Assembly: GCA_965275915.1 (NCBI GenBank)
Contig: CBDHYI010000005.1
Location: forward strand, 124,001-188,000
Length of the DNA stretch: 64,000 nt
From: JBDWFY01 sp965275915
Lineage (GTDB): Bacteria > Pseudomonadota > Alphaproteobacteria > Rhizobiales > Stappiaceae
Reading direction: 5' to 3'
A program made the translations under genes and the position numbers. This document shows, in pieces, positions 50,943 to 59,749 of the stretch (the stretch's first letter is position 1; every line of letters begins with the position of its first letter). Under the pieces are notes generated by a model, which ran no database searches, was not told the origin of the DNA, and was given only the letters and a program-made list of their open reading frames with translations.

Positions 50943-51947
50943 ATGAAAAATCTGATTAGGGCCGCCTGTGTGGCGGCAGTCGTAGCCGTGCCTTCGATAG
51001 CTTGGGCGGCCTGTGACGACGGGGAGATCGTCGTAAAGTTCAGCCATGTCACGAACACGGACAAGCATCCGAAAGGCATTGCCGCTGCGCTGTTGGAACA
51101 GCGTGTGAACGACGAGATGAACGGCACGATGTGCATGGAAGTTTTCCCCAACTCCACGCTCTATAACGACGACAAGGTGCTGGAAGCGATGCTTCAGGGC
51201 GATGTCCAGCTGGCCGCTCCGTCCCTGTCGAAGTTCGAAAAATTCACTAAGAAGTTCCGGATCTTTGATCTGCCGTTCATGTTCAAGAACATCAATGCCG
51301 TGGAAGCGTTTCAGGCGTCTGATGCAGGACAGAACATGCTCGACAGCATGCAGAAGCGCGGACTCCAGGGCCTGGCCTACTGGCACAACGGCATGAAGCA
51401 GATGTCGGCCAGCAGACCGCTGATTGCTCCGACCGATGCCGACGGCCTGAAGTTCCGCGTCCAGTCGTCCGACGTTCTGGTCGCCCAGATGGAAGCGATC
51501 GGCGGCAGCCCGCAGAAGATGGCGTTTTCGGAAGTTTATGGCGCACTGCAGCAGGGCGTTGTCGATGGACAGGAAAACACCTGGTCCAACATTTACGGCA
51601 AGAAGTTTTTCGAGGTTCAGGACGGTATCACCGAAACCGATCACGGCATCATCGACTATCTGGTGGTCGCTCCGGTCGATTGGCTGGACGGCCTACCCGA
51701 GGACACCCGGACACGGTTCCTGACCATCGTCGCAGAAGTGACCGACATCCGTAACAAGGAATCCACCGCCGTCAACGAAGCCGCAAAGCAGGCTATCGTT
51801 GACGCCGGCGGCACGGTTCGCACCCTGACTCCCGAACAGCGTCAGGCCTGGGTCGATGTGATGAAGCCCGTATGGGCCAAATTCGCAGACGATGTCGGAC
51901 AGGAAAACATCGACACTGCGCAGGAAATCAACTCAGCCGTCAACTGA
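50943..51947 (+). CDS. dctP: TRAP C4-dicarboxylate-binding protein DctP
   Basis: The 334-residue periplasmic protein has a signal peptide (MKNLIRAACVAAVVAVPSIA), then the DctP binding-protein fold: EIVVKFSHVTNTDKHPKGIA at the start, the ligand Arg in LKFRVQSSDVLVAQMEAIGG, and QQGVVDGQENTWSNIYGKKF. The sequence resembles the succinate/malate/fumarate-binding DctP of Rhodobacter. GGGAGAG precedes the ATG. A T-rich attenuator-like hairpin separates it from dctQ, consistent with excess production of the binding protein. Confidence 0.93.
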   Translation: MKNLIRAACVAAVVAVPSIAWAACDDGEIVVKFSHVTNTDKHPKGIAAALLEQRVNDEMNGTMCMEVFPNSTLYNDDKVLEAMLQGDVQLAAPSLSKFEKFTKKFRIFDLPFMFKNINAVEAFQASDAGQNMLDSMQKRGLQGLAYWHNGMKQMSASRPLIAPTDADGLKFRVQSSDVLVAQMEAIGGSPQKMAFSEVYGALQQGVVDGQENTWSNIYGKKFFEVQDGITETDHGIIDYLVVAPVDWLDGLPEDTRTRFLTIVAEVTDIRNKESTAVNEAAKQAIVDAGGTVRTLTPEQRQAWVDVMKPVWAKFADDVGQENIDTAQEINSAVN

Positions 51948-51958
51948 TAACCACGAGC

Positions 51959-51982
51959 CCCGGACGGTTTCAACCGTCCGGG
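51959..51982 (+). terminator. Attenuator/terminator hairpin between dctP and dctQ
   Basis: CCCGGACGGTT and AACCGTCCGGG form an 11-bp perfect stem with a very short loop, followed by CCACTTTGATTTTTTTTG. It probably causes partial termination so that the binding protein exceeds the membrane subunits, as in other TRAP operons. Confidence 0.82.
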
Positions 51983-52147
51983 CCACTTTGATTTTTTTTG
52001 CACCACATTTCCGAGCACGTCGGGGGACGTGAGAACGGTCCGTGCCCGGAAACCTTTTTTCTCAAAAATGACACATCGCACGTGCGCGACGGAGAAACGC
52101 CTCGCGCGCATTCCATGCGCTTGTCTTGAACTATGGGGGAACAGTCG

Positions 52148-52828
52148 ATGGCACGGTCCCACAGATTGAGCCACCGTATCGATCGGATCGAAGAAACCGG
52201 CATTGCCGTCATACTCGGTCTGATGACCGCCATGACATTCGCCAACGTCGTGGCCCGCTACGGATTTAACTCCAATATCTTCTATGCGCTTGAGCTGACA
52301 GTTTTTCTGTTTGCCTGGCTGGTGCTTTTGGGCGCCAGTTACGGGGTAAAGAAGACGTTGCATCTGGGCGTCGATGCGCTGGTCAATGCGCTCCCCTTCT
52401 CAAGCAGGCGCACTCTCGGACTGATAGCGGTCGCGGTCTGCCTTGCCTATGCGCTCCTGTTGCTGAAGGGCTCCTGGGACTACTGGGCGCCGTTCGCCAA
52501 TCTGCCACCGACGGAAGGCCGCTGGTTCCCGACCGGATTTGTCGAGAACTATCGCGGGCGCGGCTGGTACGAGACCAAGGATATACCGATTCCGGCATTT
52601 TTGCTCTGGCTGGAAGCCGTCCTCAATGACGGAGACCCGTACGAAAAACTGCCCAAGGCTGTGCCCTATATCGTCATGCCGATCTCCACCGCCCTCCTGG
52701 TGCTGCGTTTCGCACAGGCCGCTTTGCGCATCTGGCGCGGCAACCAGGTGATGCTGATCGTCAGCCATGAAGCCGAAGATGATGTGGCCGAAGCTGCCGC
52801 CAAACTCAAAGAAGGGGAAACCAAGTAA
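52148..52828 (+). CDS. dctQ: TRAP small permease subunit DctQ
   Basis: The 226-residue protein has the DctQ fold of four transmembrane helices: RIEETGIAVILGLMTAMTFA at the N terminus and FYALELTVFLFAWLVLLGAS next. It has an unusually long loop of about 50 residues (PPTEGRWFPTGFVENYRGRG and on) between helices three and four and a hydrophilic C-terminal tail. ATG 52148 has GGGGGA seven bases upstream; 52133 is the longer alternative. It overlaps dctM by one base (TAATG). Confidence 0.9.
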   Translation: MARSHRLSHRIDRIEETGIAVILGLMTAMTFANVVARYGFNSNIFYALELTVFLFAWLVLLGASYGVKKTLHLGVDALVNALPFSSRRTLGLIAVAVCLAYALLLLKGSWDYWAPFANLPPTEGRWFPTGFVENYRGRGWYETKDIPIPAFLLWLEAVLNDGDPYEKLPKAVPYIVMPISTALLVLRFAQAALRIWRGNQVMLIVSHEAEDDVAEAAAKLKEGETK

Positions 52829-54207
52829 TGGACATTCTTCTTCTTTTCGTCCTGGTGATCGGGCTTATGCTGATCGGTGTTCCGATCGCCGTTTCGTTGG
52901 GTTTTTCCTCGATTCTGTTTCTGCTGTTGTTTTCCGACAGCTCACTGGCCTCCGTCGCCCAGACCCTGTTCGAAGCCTTTGAGGGGCATTCAACGCTGCT
53001 TGCGATCCCGTTCTTCATTCTCGCGTCGAGCTTCATGTCGACCGGTGGCGTCGCCCAGCGGATCATCCGGTTCTCAATCGCACTTGTGGGACATTTTCGC
53101 GGCGGCCTTGCGATTGCGGGTGTTCTTGCCTGCATGATCTTTGCGGCCCTGTCCGGGTCTTCGCCGGCAACCGTGGTCGCTATCGGCACGATCGTTATCG
53201 CCGCCATGCGGCAGGTCGGTTACACCAAGGATTTCGCAGCGGGCGTGATCGCCAATGCGGGTACGCTCGGCATTCTGATCCCTCCCTCGATTGTCATGGT
53301 CGTCTATGCCGCTGCCGTTGAAGTTTCGGTCGGCCGGATGTTCCTTGCAGGCGTCATACCGGGCCTTTTGGCGGGAACGCTGCTGATGATTGGCATTTAC
53401 ATCATGGCGCGGATCAAAAACATGCCCGCAGGAGAGTTCAAGGGGTTCGGCGAAATCTGGGTCAGCTTCAAAGAGGCGGTCTGGGGACTGCTCTTGATCG
53501 TCATCATCATGGTCGGCATATACGGCGTTCCCGGGATTACCCCGGCGATTTTCACCCCGACCGAAGCGGCGGCCGTCGCGTCCGTCTATGCATTCCTGGT
53601 TGCCACTTTCGTTTATCGGGATATGGGACCGCTGTCAGACGGCGGCTCGCTCCTTCGCAGGCCGCAGGCACTGGTCACAGCCCTGTGGCATAAGGATACG
53701 ATTGCCACATTGCGGGATGCGGGCAAGCTGATCATCACCCTGATGTTCGTGATCGCCAACGCACTGCTCCTGAAGCACGTCATCACCGATGAACAGATCC
53801 CGCAAAAGATCACCGAGATCATGCTCTCTTACGGCTTCGGCCCGGTGATGTTCCTGATCATCGTCAATGTGATCCTGCTGATTGGCGGCCAGTTCATGGA
53901 GCCGAGCGGCCTTCTGGTCATCGTCGCGCCGCTGGTTTTTCCCATAGCCATCGAACTTGGCATCGATCCCATTCATTTGGGCATCATCATGGTGGTCAAT
54001 ATGGAGATCGGCATGATCACCCCGCCGGTCGGATTGAACCTGTTCGTCACCGCGGGTGTCGCCAACATGTCGATGATGGGCGTCGTCCGCGCCGCCCTGC
54101 CTTTCCTGGGCATCATGTTCATCTTCCTGATCATCGTCACTTATGTGCCCTGGATCTCAACCGTCCTGCCCAATGCGGTGATGGGTCCGGAAATCATAGC
54201 GAAGTAA
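52828..54207 (+). CDS. dctM: TRAP large permease subunit DctM
   Basis: The 459-residue protein has about 12 transmembrane helices of the ion-transporter superfamily, with the typical GSSPATVVAIGTI loop (AALSGSSPATV), NAGTLGILIPPSIVMVVYAA and EIGMITPPVGLNLFVTAGVA. It couples dicarboxylate uptake to sodium together with DctQ and DctP. A strong terminator follows at 54212-54244. Confidence 0.95.
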   Translation: MDILLLFVLVIGLMLIGVPIAVSLGFSSILFLLLFSDSSLASVAQTLFEAFEGHSTLLAIPFFILASSFMSTGGVAQRIIRFSIALVGHFRGGLAIAGVLACMIFAALSGSSPATVVAIGTIVIAAMRQVGYTKDFAAGVIANAGTLGILIPPSIVMVVYAAAVEVSVGRMFLAGVIPGLLAGTLLMIGIYIMARIKNMPAGEFKGFGEIWVSFKEAVWGLLLIVIIMVGIYGVPGITPAIFTPTEAAAVASVYAFLVATFVYRDMGPLSDGGSLLRRPQALVTALWHKDTIATLRDAGKLIITLMFVIANALLLKHVITDEQIPQKITEIMLSYGFGPVMFLIIVNVILLIGGQFMEPSGLLVIVAPLVFPIAIELGIDPIHLGIIMVVNMEIGMITPPVGLNLFVTAGVANMSMMGVVRAALPFLGIMFIFLIIVTYVPWISTVLPNAVMGPEIIAK

Positions 54208-54211
54208 AAAA

Positions 54212-54244
54212 GGCCCATCCGGAATGTCGATGTCCGGATGGGCC
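54212..54244 (+). terminator. Rho-independent terminator of dctPQM
   Basis: GGCCCATCCGGA and TCCGGATGGGCC form a perfect 12-bp stem with a 9-base loop, followed by ATTTCCGTTTT. AAAAA precedes it, so it can also act on the convergent metalloprotease gene. Confidence 0.9.
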
Positions 54245-54267
54245 ATTTCCGTTTTGCGGACGAGCGG

Positions 54268-54954
54268 TCACCGCAAAATTCGAACCCAGCGGGCCAGATC
54301 GATCAGCGAGATCAAAGCGGCGGCAACATAGGTATAAGCTGCCGCTTTCAAAACGCTCCGCGCGCCATCCATATCATGGTCCTGCAGATAGCCGCCTTCC
54401 CGCAGGATCGGCAAAGCCTTGTTGAAGCTGGCGTCATATTCCACCGGCAATGTCAGCAGGTGAACCACGACACGAACAGCCAGAAGAGCAATGCCGAAAC
54501 CGACCATGGCGAACAGCGCTGCCGGCGAGCGGATCAAAACAAACAGCACCGGTGTCGCCAGAAAGAAAACCGACGCGATCCGATCGGTGATCATCGCAAC
54601 CCGAACCAGGGATTGACGCAATTGCAACCCGCGCTCGCCGCGATGATGCTGGAGTGCATGCCCCACTTCATGCGCCGCAACGGCGACCGCCGTAATGCTC
54701 GGCTTATGAAAATTATCCTCAGACAAACGCACAACCCGGTCGTCGGGGTCATAGTGATCCCCCCGATCCGTAACCTCCACTCTGACATCGCCAATGCCAA
54801 ATTGATCGATCAGATGCCGTGCGAGTTCACCGCCGGTTCCGGGAAAATCAGTACGTTCATCGCTGTGGCGCTTCATCGTGCGACTGACCCAATAAGATGG
54901 CCCCAGCACGATGGCCGCAAGAAGAAGACCGGCTATGGCGATAAGAACAGGCAT
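54268..54954 (-). CDS. Membrane zinc metallopeptidase (YugP-like)
   Basis: The 228-residue protein has an N-terminal transmembrane segment, the zinc motif HEVGH (H95, E96, H99) and two C-terminal hydrophobic segments (RIASVFFLATPVLFVLIRSP and FGIALLAVRVVVHLLTLPVE); the third zinc ligand probably lies after PVEYDASFNKA. YugP-type proteins are of unknown substrate. It is a single gene. Confidence 0.87.
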   Translation of the reverse strand: MPVLIAIAGLLLAAIVLGPSYWVSRTMKRHSDERTDFPGTGGELARHLIDQFGIGDVRVEVTDRGDHYDPDDRVVRLSEDNFHKPSITAVAVAAHEVGHALQHHRGERGLQLRQSLVRVAMITDRIASVFFLATPVLFVLIRSPAALFAMVGFGIALLAVRVVVHLLTLPVEYDASFNKALPILREGGYLQDHDMDGARSVLKAAAYTYVAAALISLIDLARWVRILR

Positions 54955-55333
54955 GAAAGAGATATGGGAAACGTGGTTTTATTTGAAAAGGAGCAGGCGC
55001 AGCAGAAGCCTGAAAACAAAATACAGTCAAAGGGTTTAACCAGCCTTAATCAAGGTCGTCAGTCTTCAGTCACCTTTCTTTATCGGCCAAACCTAAACCT
55101 GATAGTCTGGCAACCGGGTGCCTGAAGACGAGGTCTGATCTTAGAGATTCGGTCAAGCCGGCAGTGACTTTGCTGCCATTCGTTCCCGGAACCCCTATTC
55201 TGCGTTGTGGGGTTTCCATAGCCCGGAGAACTGGACGATTCGGGAATGTGCCTGTATTCCCTGGAATAGGTCATATCAATCGCGCTGGGCCGTGGACGTT
55301 TATAGAAAGTTCTGCGAAAGGATGAAATGAGGG
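54955..55333. other. Non-coding stretch before the ChaN-like gene
   Basis: No gene, RNA or long repeat is visible. Two overlapping open frames read through this area but have no ribosome site or recognisable content. It should contain the promoters of the protease gene (minus) and the ChaN-like gene (plus). Confidence 0.5.
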
Positions 55334-56374
55334 TTGCCCGGTTCAAGTACAATGCCTCTTAAGTCCTTCAGGTGCGCAGAGGCTATCTCCATCTTCCTGA
55401 TACTGATCGTAATCCTTGCTTCGTTTCCCACGGCTTCAGGTGCTGAAAGCGATGGCTACGAATGGGATCCCCTGTCCGGGCACGAACTCAATGCGACCGT
55501 TTGGACGGGAAACGGAAACGCCTCTTCCTGGCAGCAACTCGCCCAAGATGCGGTCGAACGTCGATACGTTCTGATTGGCGAGAACCATGACAATGCTGAC
55601 CACCATCGCATCCAGGCAAAACTGATTGACACAATGGTCGCCGCGGGCCGCAAGCCGTCCATTGTATTTGAGATGATCCCATCAAGCGCACAGGCAACGT
55701 TGGACGCCTATCTGGCAAAACCGGATAGCAACGCGGAAGGGCTGGGAGAAGCGATTGGATGGGAAAAACTCGGATGGCCGGCGTGGGAGACCTATCAGCC
55801 CATTGCTGAGGCCGCGATGAAAGGCAATCTGCCATTTCTTGCCGGTGGGCTGGACAGGGTCAAGGTCGTGGAGCTTGGGCGTTCGAAGGTCGACGACATC
55901 GACCCGGCCGAGCAGAAACGGCTTGGATTGGATCGTGTTTTCCCCGAACCGATGCTGGAAGCTCTGTTGCTGGAGCTGGAAATCTCCCATTGCAACCTTG
56001 TGCCGAAGAGGGCTCTACACCCCATGGTGACCGTCCAGCGGGCACGTGACGGTTCCATGGCGCGAGCCATGCTGGATGCCGGCTCCGGAGGGGCGGTTCT
56101 GATCGCCGGCAAAGGACATGTGCGCAATGATCGCGCCGTTCCGTTTGTGCTGACCCAGCTTGCCGAAAACGTGGAGCCGTCAGAAATCCTGTCCGTCGCA
56201 CTGGTTGGCGTAGAGCCGGGCTTTACGACACTTTCTGATTATTTGGATGGTCAGGAGCGTTTTCCTTTCGACTACATCATATTTACCAAGCGTGCGGAGC
56301 CCATCGATCACTGTGAAAAACTCCGTGGACATTTTTCTGAAAATAGGTCCGCGCCGGGCAGTGCGAAGCAGTAG
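55334..56374 (+). CDS. Secreted ChaN/Tiki-like haem-binding family protein
   Basis: The 346-residue protein begins with a hydrophobic signal segment (ISIFLILIVILASFPTASGA) and has the ChaN-type motif YVLIGENHDNADHHRIQAKL, FEMIPSSAQATLDAYL and, later, IAGKGHVRNDRAVPFVL. ChaN-like proteins (DUF399/Tiki fold) bind haem or act as putative hydrolases, usually near iron uptake genes. No other iron genes are adjacent. The start is not secure: TTG 55334 or ATG 55352. Confidence 0.83.
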   Translation: MPGSSTMPLKSFRCAEAISIFLILIVILASFPTASGAESDGYEWDPLSGHELNATVWTGNGNASSWQQLAQDAVERRYVLIGENHDNADHHRIQAKLIDTMVAAGRKPSIVFEMIPSSAQATLDAYLAKPDSNAEGLGEAIGWEKLGWPAWETYQPIAEAAMKGNLPFLAGGLDRVKVVELGRSKVDDIDPAEQKRLGLDRVFPEPMLEALLLELEISHCNLVPKRALHPMVTVQRARDGSMARAMLDAGSGGAVLIAGKGHVRNDRAVPFVLTQLAENVEPSEILSVALVGVEPGFTTLSDYLDGQERFPFDYIIFTKRAEPIDHCEKLRGHFSENRSAPGSAKQ

Positions 56375-56601
56375 CGGCATCGACTAGATGGGGAGTCTCA
56401 GGAGCTTCTCGCTCGATCCCGCTGAAACAGTCTGCGGTGCGGCACCGCCTTCTCAACTCAGACCCTGGCCGTATCAGTCATATGTCAACGACTGCTGAGC
56501 AGACTTTCCGCCATCTGACTGACATGACATTCCGCAAATCGCTTGTATCGTTTCCATCCGGCTCCCAGATGTCTTTAGGTATTCACATGGAGCCCATGGC
56601 A

Positions 56602-57473
56602 ATGCTCAAGTCATCGTTCCGGCGGATGGTTTTTACCATCATCCTTCTGTTGTGCCCACAGCCCCAATGGCCCAGTCAAGTGCACAAGACGCCGGGCGTG
56701 TGGTCAAGGTTGAGGTTCCGGCACCGGCGCTGAAGAGCAATTTGCTGAGTACTCCCGACATTCAGGGTGCGGCTATCTATCTCCCGCCAGGCTACGATCA
56801 ACGAACGAATCTCCGCTTCCCGGTTGTCCATCTTCTTCACGGAATCTTCGATGACTACGGCGTCCGGATCGAACATTTCGATATTCCGGCAATCCTGGAC
56901 CGGCTGATTGCAACTGGTGAAACACCTGAGCTGATCGTTGTTATGCCCAACGCCGGCAACCTGTATGGAGGAGGTTTCTACCGCAATTCGACGGTGAGCG
57001 GAAACTGGGGCGACTATATCGCAGGCGATCTCATCGAATACGTCGACACACAGTTCCGGACCCTCGCACGTCCGGAAAGCCGAGCCGTTGTTGGCCATTC
57101 CATGGGTGGCTATGGGGCTCTTAACCTTGCGATGAACCACCCGGGAGTTTTTTCTGTTGTCTGGGCACTTAGCCCATGCTGTCTCGCCCCGATCGAAGAC
57201 CTTAGCTTCGGCAACGACGCGTGGCGACGTGCGTCTGCCGTAACAAAGCCGGAAGATCTTCAGAACTTGTTAGATAGCCGGGATTTTTATCCGATCGCCA
57301 TATTGGGAATTGTAACTGCCTTCAGCCCCGATCCGGATGCAGCGCCGGATATAAAGATGCAACTGACGAATGTCATTGCAACCGAAGTTGATAAAAAAGC
57401 CCTGCTGTACCACCACATCGCACTTGCTCCGCAACCCGCCCGTTTGTTTGACGGATATTTCTCCTTAATTTGA
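56602..57473 (+). pseudogene. Secreted esterase, frameshifted in the signal peptide and truncated at the C terminus
   Basis: From 56652 the frame encodes an esterase-D/S-formylglutathione-hydrolase-like protein: FPVVHLLHGIFDDYGVRIEH, VVMPNAGNLYGGGFYRN and the nucleophile elbow VVGHSMGGYGALNL, ending at DGYFSLI. A signal peptide (MLKSSFRRMVFTIILLLC from 56602) lies in another frame and joins only through a one-base shift near 56645-56655. The family usually continues some 60-80 residues beyond FSLI, with the catalytic His; here a stop ends the frame at once. Both defects point to a decayed gene. Confidence 0.72.
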
Positions 57474-57556
57474 TACGGGAGGAACCGGGTTTTGGACCTA
57501 TGACCGGCAATACAGCTTGTGAAAGGGCAGACAACCTCACAAACGTCTTCGCAAGA

Positions 57557-58510
57557 TCAAAAAGTGCGACGGCGGAGGCGGCTGGGAGCGATGCCGAATT
57601 CGTCTTTGAATGCCCTGGTCATGGCGGCCGCGTTCAGATAGCCGCAGCGAAGCGCGATTTCAGCTATCGAGTAGCCCGACTGTTCCACATATCGGCGCGC
57701 CGCCATCAGGCGCAGGCGTTTGTAAACGGTTTGGGGCGGAGCGCCCAGATCGTTGCGAAAGGCACGCATCAAATTGCGGGGCGAGATTTCCAGCATGCCG
57801 GCTATGTCGCCAACCGGAACCGGTGTTTCCAGATTGCTTGACATTAAGGTCACGGCACGCTCAACAATATCCGACCCGAAGCGTCTGAAAATCAGGTCCT
57901 GCGACGGCTGTGTGTTCTGAAACAAGAACACAGAGGCGACTTCGAGCCTGACCGCCTCCCCATGTGTTTCCCGGATCAGATGCAGCACCAGGTCAAAGGC
58001 GGTCATCGCGCCGCCGCAACTCCAGCGACCCGGTTCAGCGACGACGCGGTCCGTAACGCTCCGAACGTCCGGAAATGTTTCGGAGAAAGCGGTGAATTCA
58101 TCCCAGTGGATCGTGGCGCGCAGCCCGTCCAGCAATTCGGCCTCAGCCATCAGCCAGCTTCCGGTATCCATTCCGATCAGGGTGGGAAAGCGTTTTGCCG
58201 CCGACTTCAACGCACGGCTGGTACGGGGCGACGCATGCCTGCGGGCATCGTAGCTGGACATCACAAACAGGAAGTCGCCGCCGGGATGATCGGACAGCCG
58301 ACAGGCCGGCAGAACCGGCAGGCCGCTGGATGACTCGACGGCCTCTCCGTCCAGGGTGACAATTTCCCAACGATAGGCGATACGCATCAGTTTCTCGTTC
58401 GCCGCGCGCAGCGGTTCCACCGCATTGGCGAGGCAGTGGTTTGAGAACCGCGGGAAAAGAAGCACGGCCACAGTTTGGATGTCTGCCGTTTCAATCTGCC
58501 AATTTCGCAT
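57557..58510 (-). CDS. cdhR: CdhR-like GATase-AraC regulator of carnitine catabolism
   Basis: The 317-residue protein has a DJ-1/PfpI (GATase-1-like) N-terminal domain (IQTVAVLLFPRFSNHCLANA, then GGDFLFVMSSYDAR and LIGMDTGSWLMAEA) without a catalytic Cys, and a C-terminal AraC helix-turn-helix pair (VGDIAGMLEISPRNLMRAFR, and SIAEIALRCGYLNAAAMTRA). This is the CdhR/GbdR architecture. It is divergent from the acyl-CoA dehydrogenase of the carnitine operon, its probable target. ATG 58510 or 58531; the frame to 58852 is inside the next gene. Confidence 0.88.
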   Translation of the reverse strand: MRNWQIETADIQTVAVLLFPRFSNHCLANAVEPLRAANEKLMRIAYRWEIVTLDGEAVESSSGLPVLPACRLSDHPGGDFLFVMSSYDARRHASPRTSRALKSAAKRFPTLIGMDTGSWLMAEAELLDGLRATIHWDEFTAFSETFPDVRSVTDRVVAEPGRWSCGGAMTAFDLVLHLIRETHGEAVRLEVASVFLFQNTQPSQDLIFRRFGSDIVERAVTLMSSNLETPVPVGDIAGMLEISPRNLMRAFRNDLGAPPQTVYKRLRLMAARRYVEQSGYSIAEIALRCGYLNAAAMTRAFKDEFGIAPSRLRRRTF

Positions 58511-58585
58511 GATTTTTGTCGTATTCCGCATAGCCAAGAAATGCAAGTCAGCTAAGCTTTTCACAGTCACCGGAGGGAGGTCCTG

Positions 58586-59746
58586 ATGCACTTTGGCTTG
58601 AGTCAGGAACAGGAGATGATCGTCTCCACGGTTCGGAATTTCATGGAAAATGAGATCTACCCGCACGAGGCGGAGGTCGAGCGCACGGGCTCGGTTCCAC
58701 ATGATCTTGGCGAAGCCATCAAACAGAAGGTCATTGAGCTGGGCTTTTATGCCTGCAGCTTTCCCGAAGAGGTGGGCGGCGGCGGTCTCAATCATGTCGA
58801 TTTTACACTCGTTGAGCGGGAACTGGGGCGCGGATCCATGGCGCTCACCCATTTTTTCGGCCGGCCGCAGACGGTTCTCATGGCATGTGAAGGCGAACAG
58901 CGTGAACGATATCTGTTTCCGGCGGTCCGGGGGGAAAAGATGGACGCGCTGGCGATGACGGAGCCCGACGCCGGATCCGACATACGCGGTATGAAATGTC
59001 AGGCCGTCCGCACCGGCGGCGACTGGATCATTAATGGGTCAAAGCACTTCATTTCCGGCGCCGAACATGCGGATTTCTTCATCGTCTTCGTCGCCACCGG
59101 CGTTGACAATACGCCCAAAGGGCCGAAAAAACGGATCACAGCCTTTCTGGTTGATCGCAGCACACCGGGTTTCGATGTCCGGGAGGGGTACGACTCCGTC
59201 AGCCACCGCGGGTACAGGAACGCCATCCTTGATTTTGACGATTGCCGTCTGCCCGATACCCAGGTGCTGGGCGCGGTGGATGGCGGATTTGCGATCATGA
59301 CCGAGTGGCTCTATGCCACACGCCTGACTGTCGCGGCCTTTTGCATCGGCCGTGCCCGGCGGTGTTTTGACTACGCGCTGAGCTATGCGTCAGAACGAAA
59401 ACAGTTCGGCCAGCCGATCGGCAAGTTTCAGGGGATCAGCTTCCAGATCTCAGACATGATCACCGAAATCGATGCCGCCGACTGGCTGACGCTTTCGGCC
59501 GCCTGGCGTCTGGACGAGGGGCTTCCTGCCAACAGGGAAATTGCGTCGGCCAAGCTTTACGCTTCGGAAATGCTGGCCAGAGTGACGGATATGACACTGC
59601 AGATTTTCGGCGGCATGGGCCTGATGAGCGACTTTCCCATAGAGCGCTTCTGGCGCGATGCGCGGGTCGAACGTATCTGGGACGGCACGTCGGAAATTCA
59701 GCGCCATATTATCAGCCGGGATCTTCTCCGGCCGCTGGGCGCATAG
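58586..59746 (+). CDS. Acyl-CoA dehydrogenase (butyrobetainyl-CoA type)
   Basis: The 386-residue FAD enzyme has the ACAD motifs AMTEPDAGSDIRGMKCQA and RKQFGQPIGKFQGISFQISD, and the catalytic region IFGGMGLMSDFPIERFWRDA then RIWDGTSEIQRHI, where the base is Asp instead of the common Glu (WDGT for YEGT). It heads the operon with ligase, CaiD, BKACE and carnitine dehydrogenase, so it most likely oxidises gamma-butyrobetainyl-CoA to crotonobetainyl-CoA. GGAGGGAGG precedes the ATG. Confidence 0.9.
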   Translation: MHFGLSQEQEMIVSTVRNFMENEIYPHEAEVERTGSVPHDLGEAIKQKVIELGFYACSFPEEVGGGGLNHVDFTLVERELGRGSMALTHFFGRPQTVLMACEGEQRERYLFPAVRGEKMDALAMTEPDAGSDIRGMKCQAVRTGGDWIINGSKHFISGAEHADFFIVFVATGVDNTPKGPKKRITAFLVDRSTPGFDVREGYDSVSHRGYRNAILDFDDCRLPDTQVLGAVDGGFAIMTEWLYATRLTVAAFCIGRARRCFDYALSYASERKQFGQPIGKFQGISFQISDMITEIDAADWLTLSAAWRLDEGLPANREIASAKLYASEMLARVTDMTLQIFGGMGLMSDFPIERFWRDARVERIWDGTSEIQRHIISRDLLRPLGA

Positions 59747-59749
59747 GAC

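Noticed and set aside
54238..55125. A 295-residue plus-strand open frame over the YugP-like protease
   Set aside because: It is the antisense of the metalloprotease gene with the HEVGH zinc motif on the minus strand. It shows no protein-like features.
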